64,000 nucleotides of DNA from Ruminiclostridium hungatei (GCF_002051585.1 NZ_MZGX01000016.1:62001-126000), one strand, 5' to 3'. Shown: positions 34,474 to 45,683, counted from the first letter of the stretch. The notes: a model not told the origin generated them from the sequence alone. A program made the numbers and translations.

Positions 34474-35949
34474 TTATATGGCATATTTCTTCATTTCATC
34501 AGCTACAGCTATTATTTCATTTATCTTTTTCATTAATTCCTCTGCGCTGTTCATGTTTTCATAGGCCATGGAATTTGCCTCCTGAGAGCTGGCGGCTGTC
34601 TGCTGGCTTACTGCTGCAATTTTATTGATACTTTCCTTTATCTGGTCGTTGGACTCCACAATGGTGTTTATCTTATAATTGACTTCCTCTATGTTGCCAA
34701 AAAGCTTATTTGTGTTATTGCTTATGTTATCGTATACTTCCTTGGTAACCTTGATATTATCGTTTTGCTCTATATTTGCAGTCTTGGTATTCTCAATTTG
34801 GTTAAAGCATTCAATTACCTTTGTACTTAAATCATTTATTATTTTTGAGATTTCTGAGGTGGATTGTTTGCTCTGGTCAGCCAACTGCCTGATTTCATCG
34901 GCAACCACCGCAAAGCCCTTCCCGCTCTCACCCGCCCTTGCGGCTTCAATAGAAGCGTTTAAGGACAGGAGATTAGTCTGGGCACTTATTCCGGATATTA
35001 TGGAAGTGATTCCAAGAATCTCATTGGTTTTTTCCTTGAGCTCCAGCATCAGGGCCTCAACTCTCTGGCTTTGGTCGTTTACTATAACTGCCCTTTCATT
35101 CAACTGATTGACTATATCCAGGCCCTTTCCCACATCCTCGGCAGAGTTTTTGGAAAGCTCCCCCATCTGCTGGGATAACTTTGATGTGACGTCAATCAGC
35201 TCGCTGATTTTTTGTGAATAAATTGACTGCTGTGTCATATTTTCAGAGGTTTCCTGAGCACCCTTGGAAATTTCGTCGATGGCTCCCGTCACCTGGTTCA
35301 TGGACAAATTCAATTTGTTCATAAAATTTTGCAGTTCCTTTGCATTAGCTTCCATTATATGAGCGGCCTTCATGGTATTGGACAGTATCTCCTCCTGCTT
35401 GTGCTGCTGATCCTTAAGACTTTTTATCTTGGTATAGTTGAACAGGTTTGAGAGCTTTGTTGATAAAATAAGAGCTATTCCGAAGAGTGTTACTGCTGCA
35501 AACTGTATTGTGATGTCAGTTGAGGTCTTTGTAGTTACCACGCCGGAAATTATCTTGTAGGCTATAACTCCCGTGTTAACTGCAAAAACGTATATTATGC
35601 TTACTACCGTGAGCCTTAAATCAAAATACAGTATGTACATGACAATAATCGGAAAGATGTACACGAAAGACAGGGCGGAATGTGAAGTGGTCAGTGCAAT
35701 AGTGTATATAACCAGATAACCTATAAGCGTGATATATTTAAGTATCCCGCTGTGCTTATTTCTGTTGTAGACAACTATGGCAGCCGTAATAGGAACAACG
35801 ACAACTGTAACAAAGACAACAATATACAATAGCGTACGAACACCTTTGATGTACTCCCCTACATAGCCTACTACCAGGAAGAGGCTTAATAAACAGTTAA
35901 TTATCAGTACTACTTTGTTCGTTAATTGTTTTACCTGTTTTTCATCCAT
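34474..35949 (-). CDS. Methyl-accepting chemotaxis protein with a polytopic membrane N-terminus
   Basis: 491 aa. Residues about 15-185 hold five or six membrane helices with no sizeable outside loop and no signal peptide ([34 protein letters not shown]). The rest is a cytoplasmic coiled coil with the MCP signalling hairpin ([30 protein letters not shown]), which contacts CheA and CheW. No HAMP or periplasmic sensor domain. GGGAG lies 9 bases before ATG 35949. Lying among sugar genes, it may sense membrane state or a sugar, but the ligand is unknown. Confidence 0.88.
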   Translation of the reverse strand: MDEKQVKQLTNKVVLIINCLLSLFLVVGYVGEYIKGVRTLLYIVVFVTVVVVPITAAIVVYNRNKHSGILKYITLIGYLVIYTIALTTSHSALSFVYIFPIIVMYILYFDLRLTVVSIIYVFAVNTGVIAYKIISGVVTTKTSTDITIQFAAVTLFGIALILSTKLSNLFNYTKIKSLKDQQHKQEEILSNTMKAAHIMEANAKELQNFMNKLNLSMNQVTGAIDEISKGAQETSENMTQQSIYSQKISELIDVTSKLSQQMGELSKNSAEDVGKGLDIVNQLNERAVIVNDQSQRVEALMLELKEKTNEILGITSIISGISAQTNLLSLNASIEAARAGESGKGFAVVADEIRQLADQSKQSTSEISKIINDLSTKVIECFNQIENTKTANIEQNDNIKVTKEVYDNISNNTNKLFGNIEEVNYKINTIVESNDQIKESINKIAAVSQQTAASSQEANSMAYENMNSAEELMKKINEIIAVADEMKKYAI

Positions 35950-36227
35950 TTCATTATCTCCCATCTCTCATTTGATTTAGCCGTATTTTGTTAAAATAAG
36001 ACTATTTTCAGCAGTGCATTTTTACAAAATATTTTATATCTATATTACCATTTTTTGCATAAATTTCAAAGTATTATTATAGTGATTTTTTTTAAATTTT
36101 TATCGTAATAATTATAAAATTGTAGAGATTTTCCATAAGTTGTGATATTATTTTTTTCATAAGTCTCGAACTTTATTATTTTTTATATTTATGAACACGG
36201 TTTCATAATTTGGAGGTGCGATATCCA

Positions 36228-38669
36228 GTGAGATATGGACATTTTGATGAATCAAATAAAGAGTATGTGGTAACACGTCCCGATACACCGGCGCCCTGGT
36301 GCAATTACCTGGGTTCTGTGGAATACGGCGCTATCATATCAAATAATGCTGCAGGCTACAGCTTTGTTAAATCCGGTGCCTCGGGCAGGATCATAAGGTT
36401 CAGGTTTAATTCTGCATCCAATGATCAGCCGGGACGTTATATATATTTGCGTGACAATTCGGACGGCGACTACTGGTCCGGCTCCTGGCAGCCTGTATGC
36501 AAGGATTTGGATACATATGGCAGCGAGTGCAGGCATGGTACCGCATATACCGTAATAAAATCACAATACAGGAATATTGAAACTTCGACTGCATATTTTG
36601 TCCCAATGGACAAGTATTATGAGGTGTGGCAGCTCAAGATAAAAAATACGGGCCTTTCTGCACGTGAGCTTTCCCTGTTCGGCATGGTGGAGTTCACCAA
36701 TCATGACCATTATGAAAATGATACCGTAAACCTTCAATACTCGCAGTTTATAAGCAAAACCTATTTTAAGGGGGATCATATACTGCAGGTTATAAATGAA
36801 AATGGCAGCGAAGCCTCCTCCGATGTTGAGGGAAGCTGTGATGTGATGGGTGAGCCGGGCTGCCGGTTTTTTGGCGTGGCCGGAGCAGAAGTATCGGCCT
36901 TTGACGGAGAGCGGGATGCTTTTTTAGGTGCCTATAGAACTTACGGCAACCCTAAAGCCGTGGAAAAAGGCAAATGCTCAAATACCCCTGCCTACAACTG
37001 TAACTCCTGCGGTGCCCTTCAGATAGACCTTACCCTGAAGCCCGGTGAAGAGAGAGAAATAGTTTTTCTGCTGGGGGCGGGAAATGAGGAAGTTGCCAGT
37101 CAGGTTATCAATAGCTATAAAGCAGCGCTCTCAGGCGGCAGCGACCTGGCAGGCCTGCAACTGAACGAACTCAAGACATTATGGCACTCAAGGCTGGAAA
37201 ACCTTCAGATATCCACTCCCGACCGCAATTTTGACAATATGGTCAATATGTGGAATGCCTATCAGTGCTTTATTACCTTCCTCTGGTCCAGAGCCGCCTC
37301 CTTTCAATATTGTGGCCTCAGAAACGGCTTGGGCTACAGAGATACGGTTCAGGATATTCAGGGTATAATCCACCTGGACTGTAATCTGGCAAGGGAAAGG
37401 CTGTCTCTGATGCTTTCGGCCCAGGTATCAAACGGAGGAGGGCTTCCTCTGGTTAAATTCAACCATATACCCGGAAAGGAAGTTACTCCCGACGAGTCGG
37501 AGTATTCAAAAAAGACCGGCCAGTCCTTCTACCGGGCAGATGACGCTCTGTGGCTCTTCCCCACTGTTATGACCTATATAAAGGAGAGCGGACAGTGGAA
37601 CTTTATTGATGAAGTTATTCCATATGCCGACAAAGGTGAGGCATCCGTATATGCACATCTTAAGCAGGCAATTCAATTTAATTTGGACCGTCAAGGCTCC
37701 CACGGCTTCCCTGCAGGTCTGTTTGCAGACTGGAATGACTGCCTGCGGCTGGGAACCAAGGGCGAATCCATGTTCGTTGCCTTTCAGTTGTATTACGCAC
37801 TTTCTATTTTCAAGGATTTTGCTCAAAGAAAAGACGAGCCGGAGGATGCTGCATGGGCCGGCAGCCACATGAGCAGGCTGGATAATGCCTTTGAGAATTA
37901 TGCCTGGGAGGATGACCAGTATGTACGCGGCTTTACAGAGGCTGGATACACCATAGGCTCTAAGAACAACAAGGAGGCCAATATATGGCTCAATCCCCAG
38001 ACCTGGTCCGTAATCAGCGGTGCAGCCGGGGGTGAAAAAGCCAGACTTGCTCTTGATCAGGTATATAACAAGCTGAACACCAAATATGGAGCCATGCTCT
38101 TCTATCCTGCTTTCAAAGAGTTCGGCCTGCCGGTGGCAAGAATGATTCTGTTCAATGAAGGCACAAAGGAAAATGCAGGTATTTTTTCCCAGCCCCAGGG
38201 CTGGCTGATTTTGGCAGAGACTATGGTGGGTAACGGTAACCGGGCCTACGAGTACTTTAATGAAATAAATCCGGCAGCAATGAATGAGCATGCAGAAATA
38301 AGATACCTGGAACCCTATGTTCACGGGCAGGCCACCGAGGGCGTGGATACCCTTAACCACGGGCGTTCGCATGTACATTGGCTCACAGGAACGGCTTCCA
38401 CGGTAATGGTCTCCATAGTCAACGGCATTCTGGGTCTTCAGCCTCAATATGAGGGAATAAATATCAACCCCTGCATACCCTCATCCTGGAGCTCATTTAC
38501 AATAAAAAAGATCTTCCGTGGAAAGCTTCTTGATATTCAGGTGGATAATTCCGCCGGCATGGAAAAAGGAGTCAAGCACCTGATTGTCAACGGCAAAACC
38601 ATTGCCGGCTGCTATGTGGACTATTCGGAGCTTGCTGAGAGGAACAGCATCCTGGTTGTAATGGGATAG
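36228..38669 (+). CDS. GH94 cellobiose phosphorylase-type enzyme
   Basis: 813 aa from MRYGHFDESNKEY, the length of cellobiose phosphorylases and shorter than cellodextrin phosphorylases. Reversible phosphorolysis of cellobiose to glucose 1-phosphate and glucose saves ATP. N-terminal beta-sandwich, then the (alpha/alpha)6 barrel with GLRNGLGYRDTVQDIQG and the ADWNDCLRLG motif (about residues 500-509) that carries the general-acid Asp, and a C-terminal sandwich with WLTGTASTVM. The GTG start is 11 bases from GGAGG; a TTG 18 bases upstream overlaps that ribosome site. No signal peptide: cytoplasmic. Cellobiose is the likely sugar, but laminaribiose-type enzymes cannot be fully excluded. Confidence 0.88.
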   Translation: MRYGHFDESNKEYVVTRPDTPAPWCNYLGSVEYGAIISNNAAGYSFVKSGASGRIIRFRFNSASNDQPGRYIYLRDNSDGDYWSGSWQPVCKDLDTYGSECRHGTAYTVIKSQYRNIETSTAYFVPMDKYYEVWQLKIKNTGLSARELSLFGMVEFTNHDHYENDTVNLQYSQFISKTYFKGDHILQVINENGSEASSDVEGSCDVMGEPGCRFFGVAGAEVSAFDGERDAFLGAYRTYGNPKAVEKGKCSNTPAYNCNSCGALQIDLTLKPGEEREIVFLLGAGNEEVASQVINSYKAALSGGSDLAGLQLNELKTLWHSRLENLQISTPDRNFDNMVNMWNAYQCFITFLWSRAASFQYCGLRNGLGYRDTVQDIQGIIHLDCNLARERLSLMLSAQVSNGGGLPLVKFNHIPGKEVTPDESEYSKKTGQSFYRADDALWLFPTVMTYIKESGQWNFIDEVIPYADKGEASVYAHLKQAIQFNLDRQGSHGFPAGLFADWNDCLRLGTKGESMFVAFQLYYALSIFKDFAQRKDEPEDAAWAGSHMSRLDNAFENYAWEDDQYVRGFTEAGYTIGSKNNKEANIWLNPQTWSVISGAAGGEKARLALDQVYNKLNTKYGAMLFYPAFKEFGLPVARMILFNEGTKENAGIFSQPQGWLILAETMVGNGNRAYEYFNEINPAAMNEHAEIRYLEPYVHGQATEGVDTLNHGRSHVHWLTGTASTVMVSIVNGILGLQPQYEGININPCIPSSWSSFTIKKIFRGKLLDIQVDNSAGMEKGVKHLIVNGKTIAGCYVDYSELAERNSILVVMG

Positions 38670-38680
38670 AAACCGGCAAT

Positions 38681-39514
38681 TCAGGCAAATCTTTTCCTCA
38701 TTGCCAATGTTATAAAATATATAACCGCAGATATGATAACTATGGTAGCTCCCGTTGCTGTGTCCATGTAATAGGACAGTACAAGCCCCAGGACACCGGA
38801 GAACACAGAAATCATTATGGCACTTGCATTATATTGCCTTGCGTTGTTTGAGACATTTCTGGCAGCGGCGGCAGGCAGGACTAGCAGAGAGTTTACTATG
38901 AGCAGGCCCACCCATTGGATGACTATGGTTACGGCAACCGCAATTATTGCAGTAAATGCAAGTTCAACCGCCAGAGTATTGATTCCCCGGCTTTTTGCCA
39001 ACGAAATGTTCACGCTGACCATCAGTACCTTGTTGTAGAATACAAGCCATAGGAGGATAATCAGCACAGCCAGTAAAAACAGTGCGCCAATCTCGGCGGG
39101 TGCTATGCTGAGCAGATCGCCCACAAGGTAGGAATTGTAACTGTAGCCTCCCGAGGTCACCAATACAAGACCTACTGCTATTGCCGCGGAAGAAAATACA
39201 CCAATAACCGTGTCTGTAGAAGTCTTTGTTCTGTTCTTTATTATTGTTATAAGTACAGAGAAGCCAATGGAAAAAATGACTGCAGACCAGGCAGGACGTA
39301 CAAGTCCTATTACACTTCCTATGGCAATGCCTGTAAAGGCGCCATGGCCAAGCGCATCTGAGAAAAATGCCATTCTGTTGTTAACAATGATTGTTCCCAG
39401 AATCCCAAATACAGGTGTTATCAGTAAAACAGCCAGCAGTGCGTTTTTCATGAAATCGTACTCAAGCCATCCAAATGGCAGAATTGTATTTAATATACCG
39501 TATATCTGGTTCAA
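38681..39514 (-). CDS. Metal ABC transporter permease (ZnuB/MntB type)
   Basis: 277 aa with about eight membrane helices of the ABC-3 family (GILGTIIVNNRMAFFSDALGHGAFTGIAIG; LLVLPAAAARNVSNNARQ). Carries Zn2+ or Mn2+ inward with the ATPase upstream. TTG start, eight bases after GAGGGG. Twelve bases of stop-to-stop spacing to the GH94 gene. The binding protein is not in this window. Confidence 0.82.
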   Translation of the reverse strand: MNQIYGILNTILPFGWLEYDFMKNALLAVLLITPVFGILGTIIVNNRMAFFSDALGHGAFTGIAIGSVIGLVRPAWSAVIFSIGFSVLITIIKNRTKTSTDTVIGVFSSAAIAVGLVLVTSGGYSYNSYLVGDLLSIAPAEIGALFLLAVLIILLWLVFYNKVLMVSVNISLAKSRGINTLAVELAFTAIIAVAVTIVIQWVGLLIVNSLLVLPAAAARNVSNNARQYNASAIMISVFSGVLGLVLSYYMDTATGATIVIISAVIYFITLAMRKRFA

Positions 39515-39614
39515 ATTTACTACCCCTCTTCACCTTTTTTCTTACCTTCAGGCTTTTTATATCGCCGTCGCACTTTCGCGCCAGGTATTCCACAGCCGGC
39601 ACCAGTCCTTGCCG

Positions 39615-40418
39615 CTAGCTGGGTCCTTTATTTCCGCTATCACCGATAATTCCTGACAATCCGAAGGTCTCATGCAGCTTCCTGTCGTTATACACCTTCT
39701 CCGGCGGGCCGTTCAATATTACGGTCTTATTCAGAAGAACAACTCTGTCGGCATGCTTCTTTACCAGGTCAAGATCGTGGGAGACAAGTATTATTGTAAG
39801 GTCATACTTTTCCCTGATCTGTGAGACTATTTCATAAAATACCTCCAGCCCTTTCCTGTCAACGCCTGATACCGGTTCATCCATCAACAGCAGTTGTGGA
39901 ACCGGCTCCAGGGCCAGAGCCAGAAGAACTCTTTGCAGCTCTCCTCCCGACAGGGCACCCAGCCTCTTGTCAATAAGCCCTTCTCCCTGTACCCTTGCAA
40001 GGCACTCCGTTACCTTTTGTGTAATTTGTCCGGAAGTTTTCATGAAGGCAGGTCTTTTACCCATACAGGCCGAGAACAGATTTTTCACGCTGACCGGCGC
40101 CGCCGTATCAAATTCCAGTTGCTGAGGTACATAGCCAACCTTTGGTTTGACTGAATTCTCTCCATTTGAGCCGGCAAATATTATAGAACCTTCGTGTTTT
40201 ATTTCCCCCAGGATTGCTTTCAGCAGCGTGCTTTTCCCCGCCCCGTTGGGTCCTATGAGTGCCGTAAGCTCCCCACAGTGCAAATGCAGATTTACGTCCT
40301 TCAAAATCTCCGTCCTTCCAACCCTGACGGAGAAATTCTTTATCTGTGTGCAACAGTACCCGCTGCATATCCTGTTGGTATCACAGTTCTCCCTGTGTCT
40401 TGCATTTATCTGTGCCAT
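39615..40418 (-). CDS. Metal ABC transporter ATP-binding protein (ZnuC type)
   Basis: 267 aa. Walker A GPNGAGKS, Q-loop YVPQQ, signature LSGGELQRV, Walker B LLLMDEPVSG, switch His in LVSHD. The first 25 residues have four cysteines and a histidine (HRENC...ICSGYCC), unusual ahead of the ABC domain and possibly metal-binding. AAAGGA is 8 bases before ATG. Pairs with the permease 100 bases downstream. Substrate Zn or Mn by family. Confidence 0.82.
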   Translation of the reverse strand: MAQINARHRENCDTNRICSGYCCTQIKNFSVRVGRTEILKDVNLHLHCGELTALIGPNGAGKSTLLKAILGEIKHEGSIIFAGSNGENSVKPKVGYVPQQLEFDTAAPVSVKNLFSACMGKRPAFMKTSGQITQKVTECLARVQGEGLIDKRLGALSGGELQRVLLALALEPVPQLLLMDEPVSGVDRKGLEVFYEIVSQIREKYDLTIILVSHDLDLVKKHADRVVLLNKTVILNGPPEKVYNDRKLHETFGLSGIIGDSGNKGPS

Positions 40419-40849
40419 GTCGTAAGTCCTTTCAACCCGGCTCGTCAGTACTTCAGCCGCAAAGTATCTTTTGCAAATTAAACCCCATTTAAATATTATA
40501 CCAAAAATAGCTAAGGATTTTTCTTAAAAAAAATATTTTTCTGCGCTTTATTTCAGCTTGCGGAATAAATAGGCTTTCACTGACAGAGACTGTTTGTATA
40601 ATGCTTATGATTTTGCATGTATTTTTTGTATGTTTTTTAGAATTAATAGATATTTTTTTAACAAGTAGCTATTTTATATTTATTTTTTATTTGTGTTTGT
40701 GTTAATATATTAGTGATTTAAAGTTTTTCAAAACCTTTTTAAAAACATTTATCAATAACAGTTATAACATCTATCGTAAAATCCGGTACATTTCAGTTCA
40801 GGGGCTGCGATGGCTGTTGTAAAAATAGATTATTGGGGAGGACTTAGTA
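40419..40849. other. AT-rich intergenic region upstream of transketolase
   Basis: About 430 bases, divergent promoters expected. A possible -10 TATAAT with TTTCAC 16 bases upstream occurs near 40577-40604. GGGGAGG before 40850 is the transketolase ribosome site. No riboswitch or Zur-like palindrome recognised. Confidence 0.4.
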
Positions 40850-42838
40850 ATGAGTAAGTTAGACACAGCATGTATAAATACCATAAGGATTTTGGCTGCC
40901 GAAGCAGTTCAGTCAGCTAATTCCGGACATCCGGGCCTGCCGCTGGGCGCTGCGCCAATTGCATATTCTGTTTGGGCCAAGCACATGAAGCACAACCCAA
41001 AGAATCCAAATTGGGCAGGAAGGGACAGATTCGTTCTTTCAGCAGGTCACGGTTCAGCAATGTTATATTCACTTCTGCACGTTTTCGGCTACAATGTTTC
41101 ACTTGAAGACCTTAAAAACTTCAGACAATTCGGAAGCAAAACTCCGGGACATCCTGAGTTCGGTCACACAGAAGGTGTTGAAATCACCACCGGTCCTCTT
41201 GGACAGGGTGTTGCAAACGGTGTGGGTTTTGCAATGGCAGAAAGATTGATGGCTTCCAAGTTCAACAAGGAAGGCTATAATGTAGTTGACAACTATACTT
41301 ATGTATTGTCAGGTGACGGCTGCCTTATGGAAGGTGTCGCATCTGAAGCAGCTTCTTTGGCAGGTACCTTGAAGCTTGGCAGGTTAATTCTTTTATATGA
41401 CAGCAACAAGATCACTATTGAAGGAGATACCAGCATAGCATTTACCGAGGACGTGGCTAAGCGTTTTGATGCGTATGGCTGGCAGGTTCTCAGAGTTGAG
41501 GATGGCAACAGTGCTGATGATATCAGTGCTGCAATAGAAAAGGCAAAAGCTGAAACAGGCATGCCTTCCATTATAATAGTTAATACCCAGATCGGTTACG
41601 GTTCACCAAAAGCAGGTACCTCCGGAGTTCACGGAGAACCCCTTGGAGCGGAAGCTCTGGGTAAAACCAAGGAATACCTGGGAATGTGCAAGGATGACTG
41701 CTTCAACGTAACGGATGAGGTTGCAGGTTTTACAAAGGATTTTATACAGGCGGGCATCAAAGCTGAAGAAGCCTGGAATGAAATGTTTAAAAAGTATGCC
41801 GCTGAGTTTCCCGGCCTTGCAAAGGAATGGGAATTATGGCAGAACAGCAACTATGAAGAGCTTCTCTTAAATGATGAAAACTTCTGGAAATTTGACAGCA
41901 AGCCAAATGCTACCAGAGCTATATCCGGCAACCTTATAAACTATCTTGCAGGAAAGCTTCCAAACTTTGTTGGAGGTTCCGCCGACCTGGCTCCTTCAAA
42001 TAAGACATATATGAAGGATATGGGAGATTTCTCGGCTGCCGATTACAGCGGAAGAAACCTTCACTTTGGCGTAAGAGAGCACGGAATGGCGGCCATAGCC
42101 AATGCCATGGCAATATACGGGGGCTTGAAGACTTACTGCTCCACCTTCTTTGTTTTCACAGATTACATGAAGGGCGCTATGAGATTGTCAGCCCTTATGA
42201 AAAATCCTGTTACCTATGTAATGACGCATGACAGCATCGGAGTTGGAGAAGACGGACCAACCCATCAGCCAATAGAGCAGCTCGCTTCAATCAGAAGCAT
42301 ACCGAACTTCGTTGATTTCAGACCTGCTGACGCAAATGAAACCGCTGCTGGCTGGTTTACAGCCGTTACAAGTACATCTGCACCTACCTGTCTTGTTTTG
42401 ACCAGACAGAATCTTCCTGTCCTTGATATCGACGGAAAAATAGCTTTAAAAGGTGCCTACACACTCTTGGATTCCAAGAATGCTGCTCCGCAGGTTATTC
42501 TTATAGCATCCGGTTCAGAGGTGCATGCAACCCTTGAAGCAGGAAAACAGCTCCAGGCAGAAGGGATAGATGCAAGAGTGGTAAGCATGCCTTCAATGGC
42601 CCTCTTTGAGAAACAGTCCGCGGAATACAAGGAAAGCGTTCTGCCTTCCTCGGTGGCAAACAGAGTTGCAGTGGAAGCGGCAACCTCTTTCGGCTGGCAC
42701 AAATATGCGGGCTTGAAGGGTGAAACTGTAACAATAGACACTTTTGGAGCCTCCGGCCCTGCCGAACTGCTTTTCAAGCATTATGGCTTCACTGCTGAGA
42801 ACATAGCAGCAAAAGCAAAGGCAGTTATAGCTAAATAA
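40850..42838 (+). CDS. tkt: Transketolase
   Basis: 662 aa, full length. Thiamine-diphosphate enzyme of the pentose phosphate pathway; with xylan use it processes pentose phosphates. TPP motif GDGCLMEG...YDSN in the first domain, [12 protein letters not shown], and pyrimidine-domain H and E residues in [29 protein letters not shown] matches the family. GGGGAGG lies nine bases before ATG. Single gene with its own strong terminator. Confidence 0.95.
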   Translation: MSKLDTACINTIRILAAEAVQSANSGHPGLPLGAAPIAYSVWAKHMKHNPKNPNWAGRDRFVLSAGHGSAMLYSLLHVFGYNVSLEDLKNFRQFGSKTPGHPEFGHTEGVEITTGPLGQGVANGVGFAMAERLMASKFNKEGYNVVDNYTYVLSGDGCLMEGVASEAASLAGTLKLGRLILLYDSNKITIEGDTSIAFTEDVAKRFDAYGWQVLRVEDGNSADDISAAIEKAKAETGMPSIIIVNTQIGYGSPKAGTSGVHGEPLGAEALGKTKEYLGMCKDDCFNVTDEVAGFTKDFIQAGIKAEEAWNEMFKKYAAEFPGLAKEWELWQNSNYEELLLNDENFWKFDSKPNATRAISGNLINYLAGKLPNFVGGSADLAPSNKTYMKDMGDFSAADYSGRNLHFGVREHGMAAIANAMAIYGGLKTYCSTFFVFTDYMKGAMRLSALMKNPVTYVMTHDSIGVGEDGPTHQPIEQLASIRSIPNFVDFRPADANETAAGWFTAVTSTSAPTCLVLTRQNLPVLDIDGKIALKGAYTLLDSKNAAPQVILIASGSEVHATLEAGKQLQAEGIDARVVSMPSMALFEKQSAEYKESVLPSSVANRVAVEAATSFGWHKYAGLKGETVTIDTFGASGPAELLFKHYGFTAENIAAKAKAVIAK

Positions 42839-42865
42839 TAAAAAGCAAGCTGGAATTATTTCCAG

Positions 42866-42905
42866 AAAAAAACCCATCCGGTATCTGAACCGGATGGGTT
42901 TTTTT
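42866..42905 (+). terminator. Transketolase terminator
   Basis: A perfect 17-bp stem including ACCCATCCGGT/ACCGGATGGGT, 6-base loop, T7 run. Confidence 0.92.
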
Positions 42906-42944
42906 CTATACGTTATACGTTTTTATCCTATGCGTTTCCTTATA

Positions 42945-43739
42945 CTACGAAAGAAGTGCCCTGTCATTGGCAAATTCCTCTCCGCTGGCTTTCCCAAACC
43001 GCTTGAGCAAGTCTTCCACCGTAAGCTTCTTTTTTTCTTCACCCTTTATATCGAGAATAACCTTGCCCTCATGCATCATTATCAACCGGTTGCCGTGCTT
43101 AATGGCATCACGCATGTTATGGGTTACCATTAAAGCCGTCAGTTTATCATCCTCAATGAATTTGTCGCTTAATTTCAATACCTTGTCGGCAGTTTTGGGA
43201 TCAAGTGCGGCTGTGTGCTCATCCAGGAGCAGAATTCTAGGCTTCCTTAGTGTTGCCATCAAAAGGGTTAAAGCCTGCCGCTGTCCCCCTGAAAGCAGCC
43301 CGACTTTTGCATCCAGCCTGTTTTCAAGACCCAGGTCCAGATGGCTGAGCAATTCTCTGTATAAAGCTCTTTCCTTGTTTTTTATACCCCAGCTTAATCC
43401 TCGGCTTTGCCCTCTCCGGTATGCCAAAGCCAGATTCTCTTCAATACCCATATTTGCAGCAGTGCCCATCATGGGGTCTTGAAATACTCTGCCCAGCAAC
43501 GCTGCACGCCTGTGCTCCGAATATTTTGTAACCTCGGTATTATCTATGAAAATGGAGCCCTTGTCTACGGGATAAACTCCTGCCACACTGTTCAGCAAAG
43601 TCGACTTGCCGGCACCGTTTCCACCAATCAAGGTGACAAAATCACCCTCCTCAAGCTCCAGGCTTAAATTTTTAAGAGCAATCTTTTCATTTACAGTTCC
43701 GGGATAAAACACCTTGTATATTCCATTTACTTTAAGCAT
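42945..43739 (-). CDS. ABC transporter ATPase, TrpXYZ-like system
   Basis: 264 aa. Walker A GGNGAGKS, signature LLSGGQRQALTLL, Walker B ILLLDEHTAALD with His at the position usually Pro or Ser, switch HN in VTHNMRDA. Third gene of the operon, directly following the permease (stop and start abut). The substrate is inferred from the Phe T-box upstream. Confidence 0.82.
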   Translation of the reverse strand: MLKVNGIYKVFYPGTVNEKIALKNLSLELEEGDFVTLIGGNGAGKSTLLNSVAGVYPVDKGSIFIDNTEVTKYSEHRRAALLGRVFQDPMMGTAANMGIEENLALAYRRGQSRGLSWGIKNKERALYRELLSHLDLGLENRLDAKVGLLSGGQRQALTLLMATLRKPRILLLDEHTAALDPKTADKVLKLSDKFIEDDKLTALMVTHNMRDAIKHGNRLIMMHEGKVILDIKGEEKKKLTVEDLLKRFGKASGEEFANDRALLS

Positions 43740-44633
43740 TTACTCACCCTCCTTGATGGATATTTTTGCAGGGCGGAAATATTTTTTTAGTTCGGGCAAT
43801 GCCAAAGCAATTGCAACAGTAATTGCAGTAAACAGCTTCAAGTCATTGGCCGGCATACCCAGTTTCAATACCAGGGCTATAATTATACGGTAGGTAATGG
43901 CGCCTAAAACCAGGGCAATAAGCCTGTTGAAAAAGTTCCTCTTTCCAAAGAGCACTTCGCCTATAATTACAGATGCCAGACCGATTACAATAGACCCTGT
44001 ACCCATTTGTACATCTGCGAAGCTCTGACTTTGAGAAATCAGGGCTCCGCTCACAGCTACAAGGCCATTGCTGATAATCAGGCCTACTATCTTCATTACG
44101 TTGGTATTGATGCCCTGGGCACGAACCATGTTTGGATTGTCTCCGGTTGCCCGGATTGCAGAGCCCAGTTCTGTCCCGAAAAACCAGTACAGTAATCCCA
44201 CCACCACCGAAACACAAACAAGTCCCAGTGAAATCACGGCGGCAGTATTATCCATACCAAGCCTGATAAAAGGTGTATAGACCGTATCCATCCTTAAAAG
44301 TGCTATATTGGCCTTTCCCATTATATGCAAATTTACAGAATACAGAGCAATCATAGTCAAAATTCCCGACAAGAGAGCCGGTATTTTAAGCTTTGTGTGC
44401 AGGAGCCCTGTTATCAGGCCCGCTGCCAATCCTCCCACCAGAGCCAAAGCCGTTGCAGCAAATGGATTTATGCCGGCACTTATTGCCTTCGCGGCAATGG
44501 CCGCACCCATTGCGATGCTGCCCTCAACAGTCAGATCCGCAATATCCAGGATACGATAGGTAATATATACGCCTATGGTCATTACAGCCCAAAGCAGGCC
44601 AAGGGATATTGCACCAAGAATTATATCCAACAT
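43740..44633 (-). CDS. ABC transporter permease, TrpXYZ-like system
   Basis: 297 aa, about nine membrane helices, branched-chain-type permease (DIADLTVEGSIAMGAAIAAK; GLIISNGLVAVSGALI). Belongs with the TrpX-like binding protein and the ATPase. Sixty bases separate it from the binding-protein gene. Confidence 0.82.
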   Translation of the reverse strand: MLDIILGAISLGLLWAVMTIGVYITYRILDIADLTVEGSIAMGAAIAAKAISAGINPFAATALALVGGLAAGLITGLLHTKLKIPALLSGILTMIALYSVNLHIMGKANIALLRMDTVYTPFIRLGMDNTAAVISLGLVCVSVVVGLLYWFFGTELGSAIRATGDNPNMVRAQGINTNVMKIVGLIISNGLVAVSGALISQSQSFADVQMGTGSIVIGLASVIIGEVLFGKRNFFNRLIALVLGAITYRIIIALVLKLGMPANDLKLFTAITVAIALALPELKKYFRPAKISIKEGE

Positions 44634-44693
44634 TCAATTCACCCGTTTTCATAGATTTAAATCCCGACCTGCCGGTCAGGCGTCCAACCAGTT

Positions 44694-45683
44694 TTATTTT
44701 TCCTTCAAAATATACTGTTCCAAATCAGCCGGTATCTTCAGTCCGATCTCATTTGCCGCAGTGCCGTTAATTGCATAGTCAAAGTTCTTGGAGCCTTCTA
44801 TAGGCATGGAAGCAGGCTTAGCTTCTCCCTTCAGTATCTTGACAGCCATAAGGCCGGCCTGGTAGCCCAAATCCTTATAATTTATGCCAAGAGTTGCTGT
44901 TCCCCCGCTGACCACCATGTTTGCCTCACCGCAAATAACCGGTATTTTTGCTTTTGTGGTAACACCACTGACGAGAGGCATTACAGATGCAAAGGTATTG
45001 TCTGTAGGAATGTATATTACGTCACATTCGGTCACTATGGATTGAGCTGCCTGTTGAACATCATTTGAGTTGGTAACTGTTGCTTCAACATATGTGAGCC
45101 CAAGTTTTTCAATAGCCTCTTTGGCAACCTTTGCCTGCACTATTGAGTTAACTTCACTGGAGTTGTACATTACACCGACCTTCTTGGCGTCAGGTACCAG
45201 CTTCACCAGGAGATCCATCTGCTCCTTTATAGGATTCATGTCTGATGTTCCTGTCACATTTCCTCCGGGAGCTTCATTTGAATCCACAAGCTTTGCTGAT
45301 TCAAAATCGGTGACGGCTGTAGCGACAATTGGTATTTCTGTAGTTTTTCCTGCAATTGACTGTGTTGCCTGAGTTCCTATTGCAAGCACCAGATCTGCCT
45401 TGTTGCTTACAAAGCGGTCGCTTATGGTTGAAAGATTGTTTTGATCACCCTGTGCATTCTGCAAATCAATTGAAATATTCTGTCCCTCAGTATAGCCATT
45501 ATCCTTCAGCGCCTCGACAAAGCCTTCCCGCGCCGAATCAAGAGCAACATGCTCCATACCTTGAATAATACCTATGTTCAGCTTTTTTGAACCAGCATTC
45601 TGGCTGTCGGTTCCACAGCCTGCTGCGCCTGCCAGCATTGCCACAGACAGTACTACTAATAAACCCCTATTAATTTTTTTCAT
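44694..45683 (-). CDS. ABC transporter substrate-binding lipoprotein, TrpX-like
   Basis: 329 aa. Lipobox GAAGC (Cys 23). Peripla_BP/DUF534-type fold: IGIIQGMEHVALDSAREGF, DLVLAIGTQATQS, GVMYNSSEVNS and CGEANMVVSGGTATLGINYKDLG. TrpX-like proteins bind aromatic amino acids. The T-box leader here points to phenylalanine. First gene of the three-gene operon, behind a long leader of about 390 bases. Confidence 0.82.
   Translation of the reverse strand: MKKINRGLLVVLSVAMLAGAAGCGTDSQNAGSKKLNIGIIQGMEHVALDSAREGFVEALKDNGYTEGQNISIDLQNAQGDQNNLSTISDRFVSNKADLVLAIGTQATQSIAGKTTEIPIVATAVTDFESAKLVDSNEAPGGNVTGTSDMNPIKEQMDLLVKLVPDAKKVGVMYNSSEVNSIVQAKVAKEAIEKLGLTYVEATVTNSNDVQQAAQSIVTECDVIYIPTDNTFASVMPLVSGVTTKAKIPVICGEANMVVSGGTATLGINYKDLGYQAGLMAVKILKGEAKPASMPIEGSKNFDYAINGTAANEIGLKIPADLEQYILKEK

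Noticed and set aside
37506-38447. 313-aa minus-strand frame
   Set aside because: Antisense to the well-supported GH94 gene, with no family resemblance.
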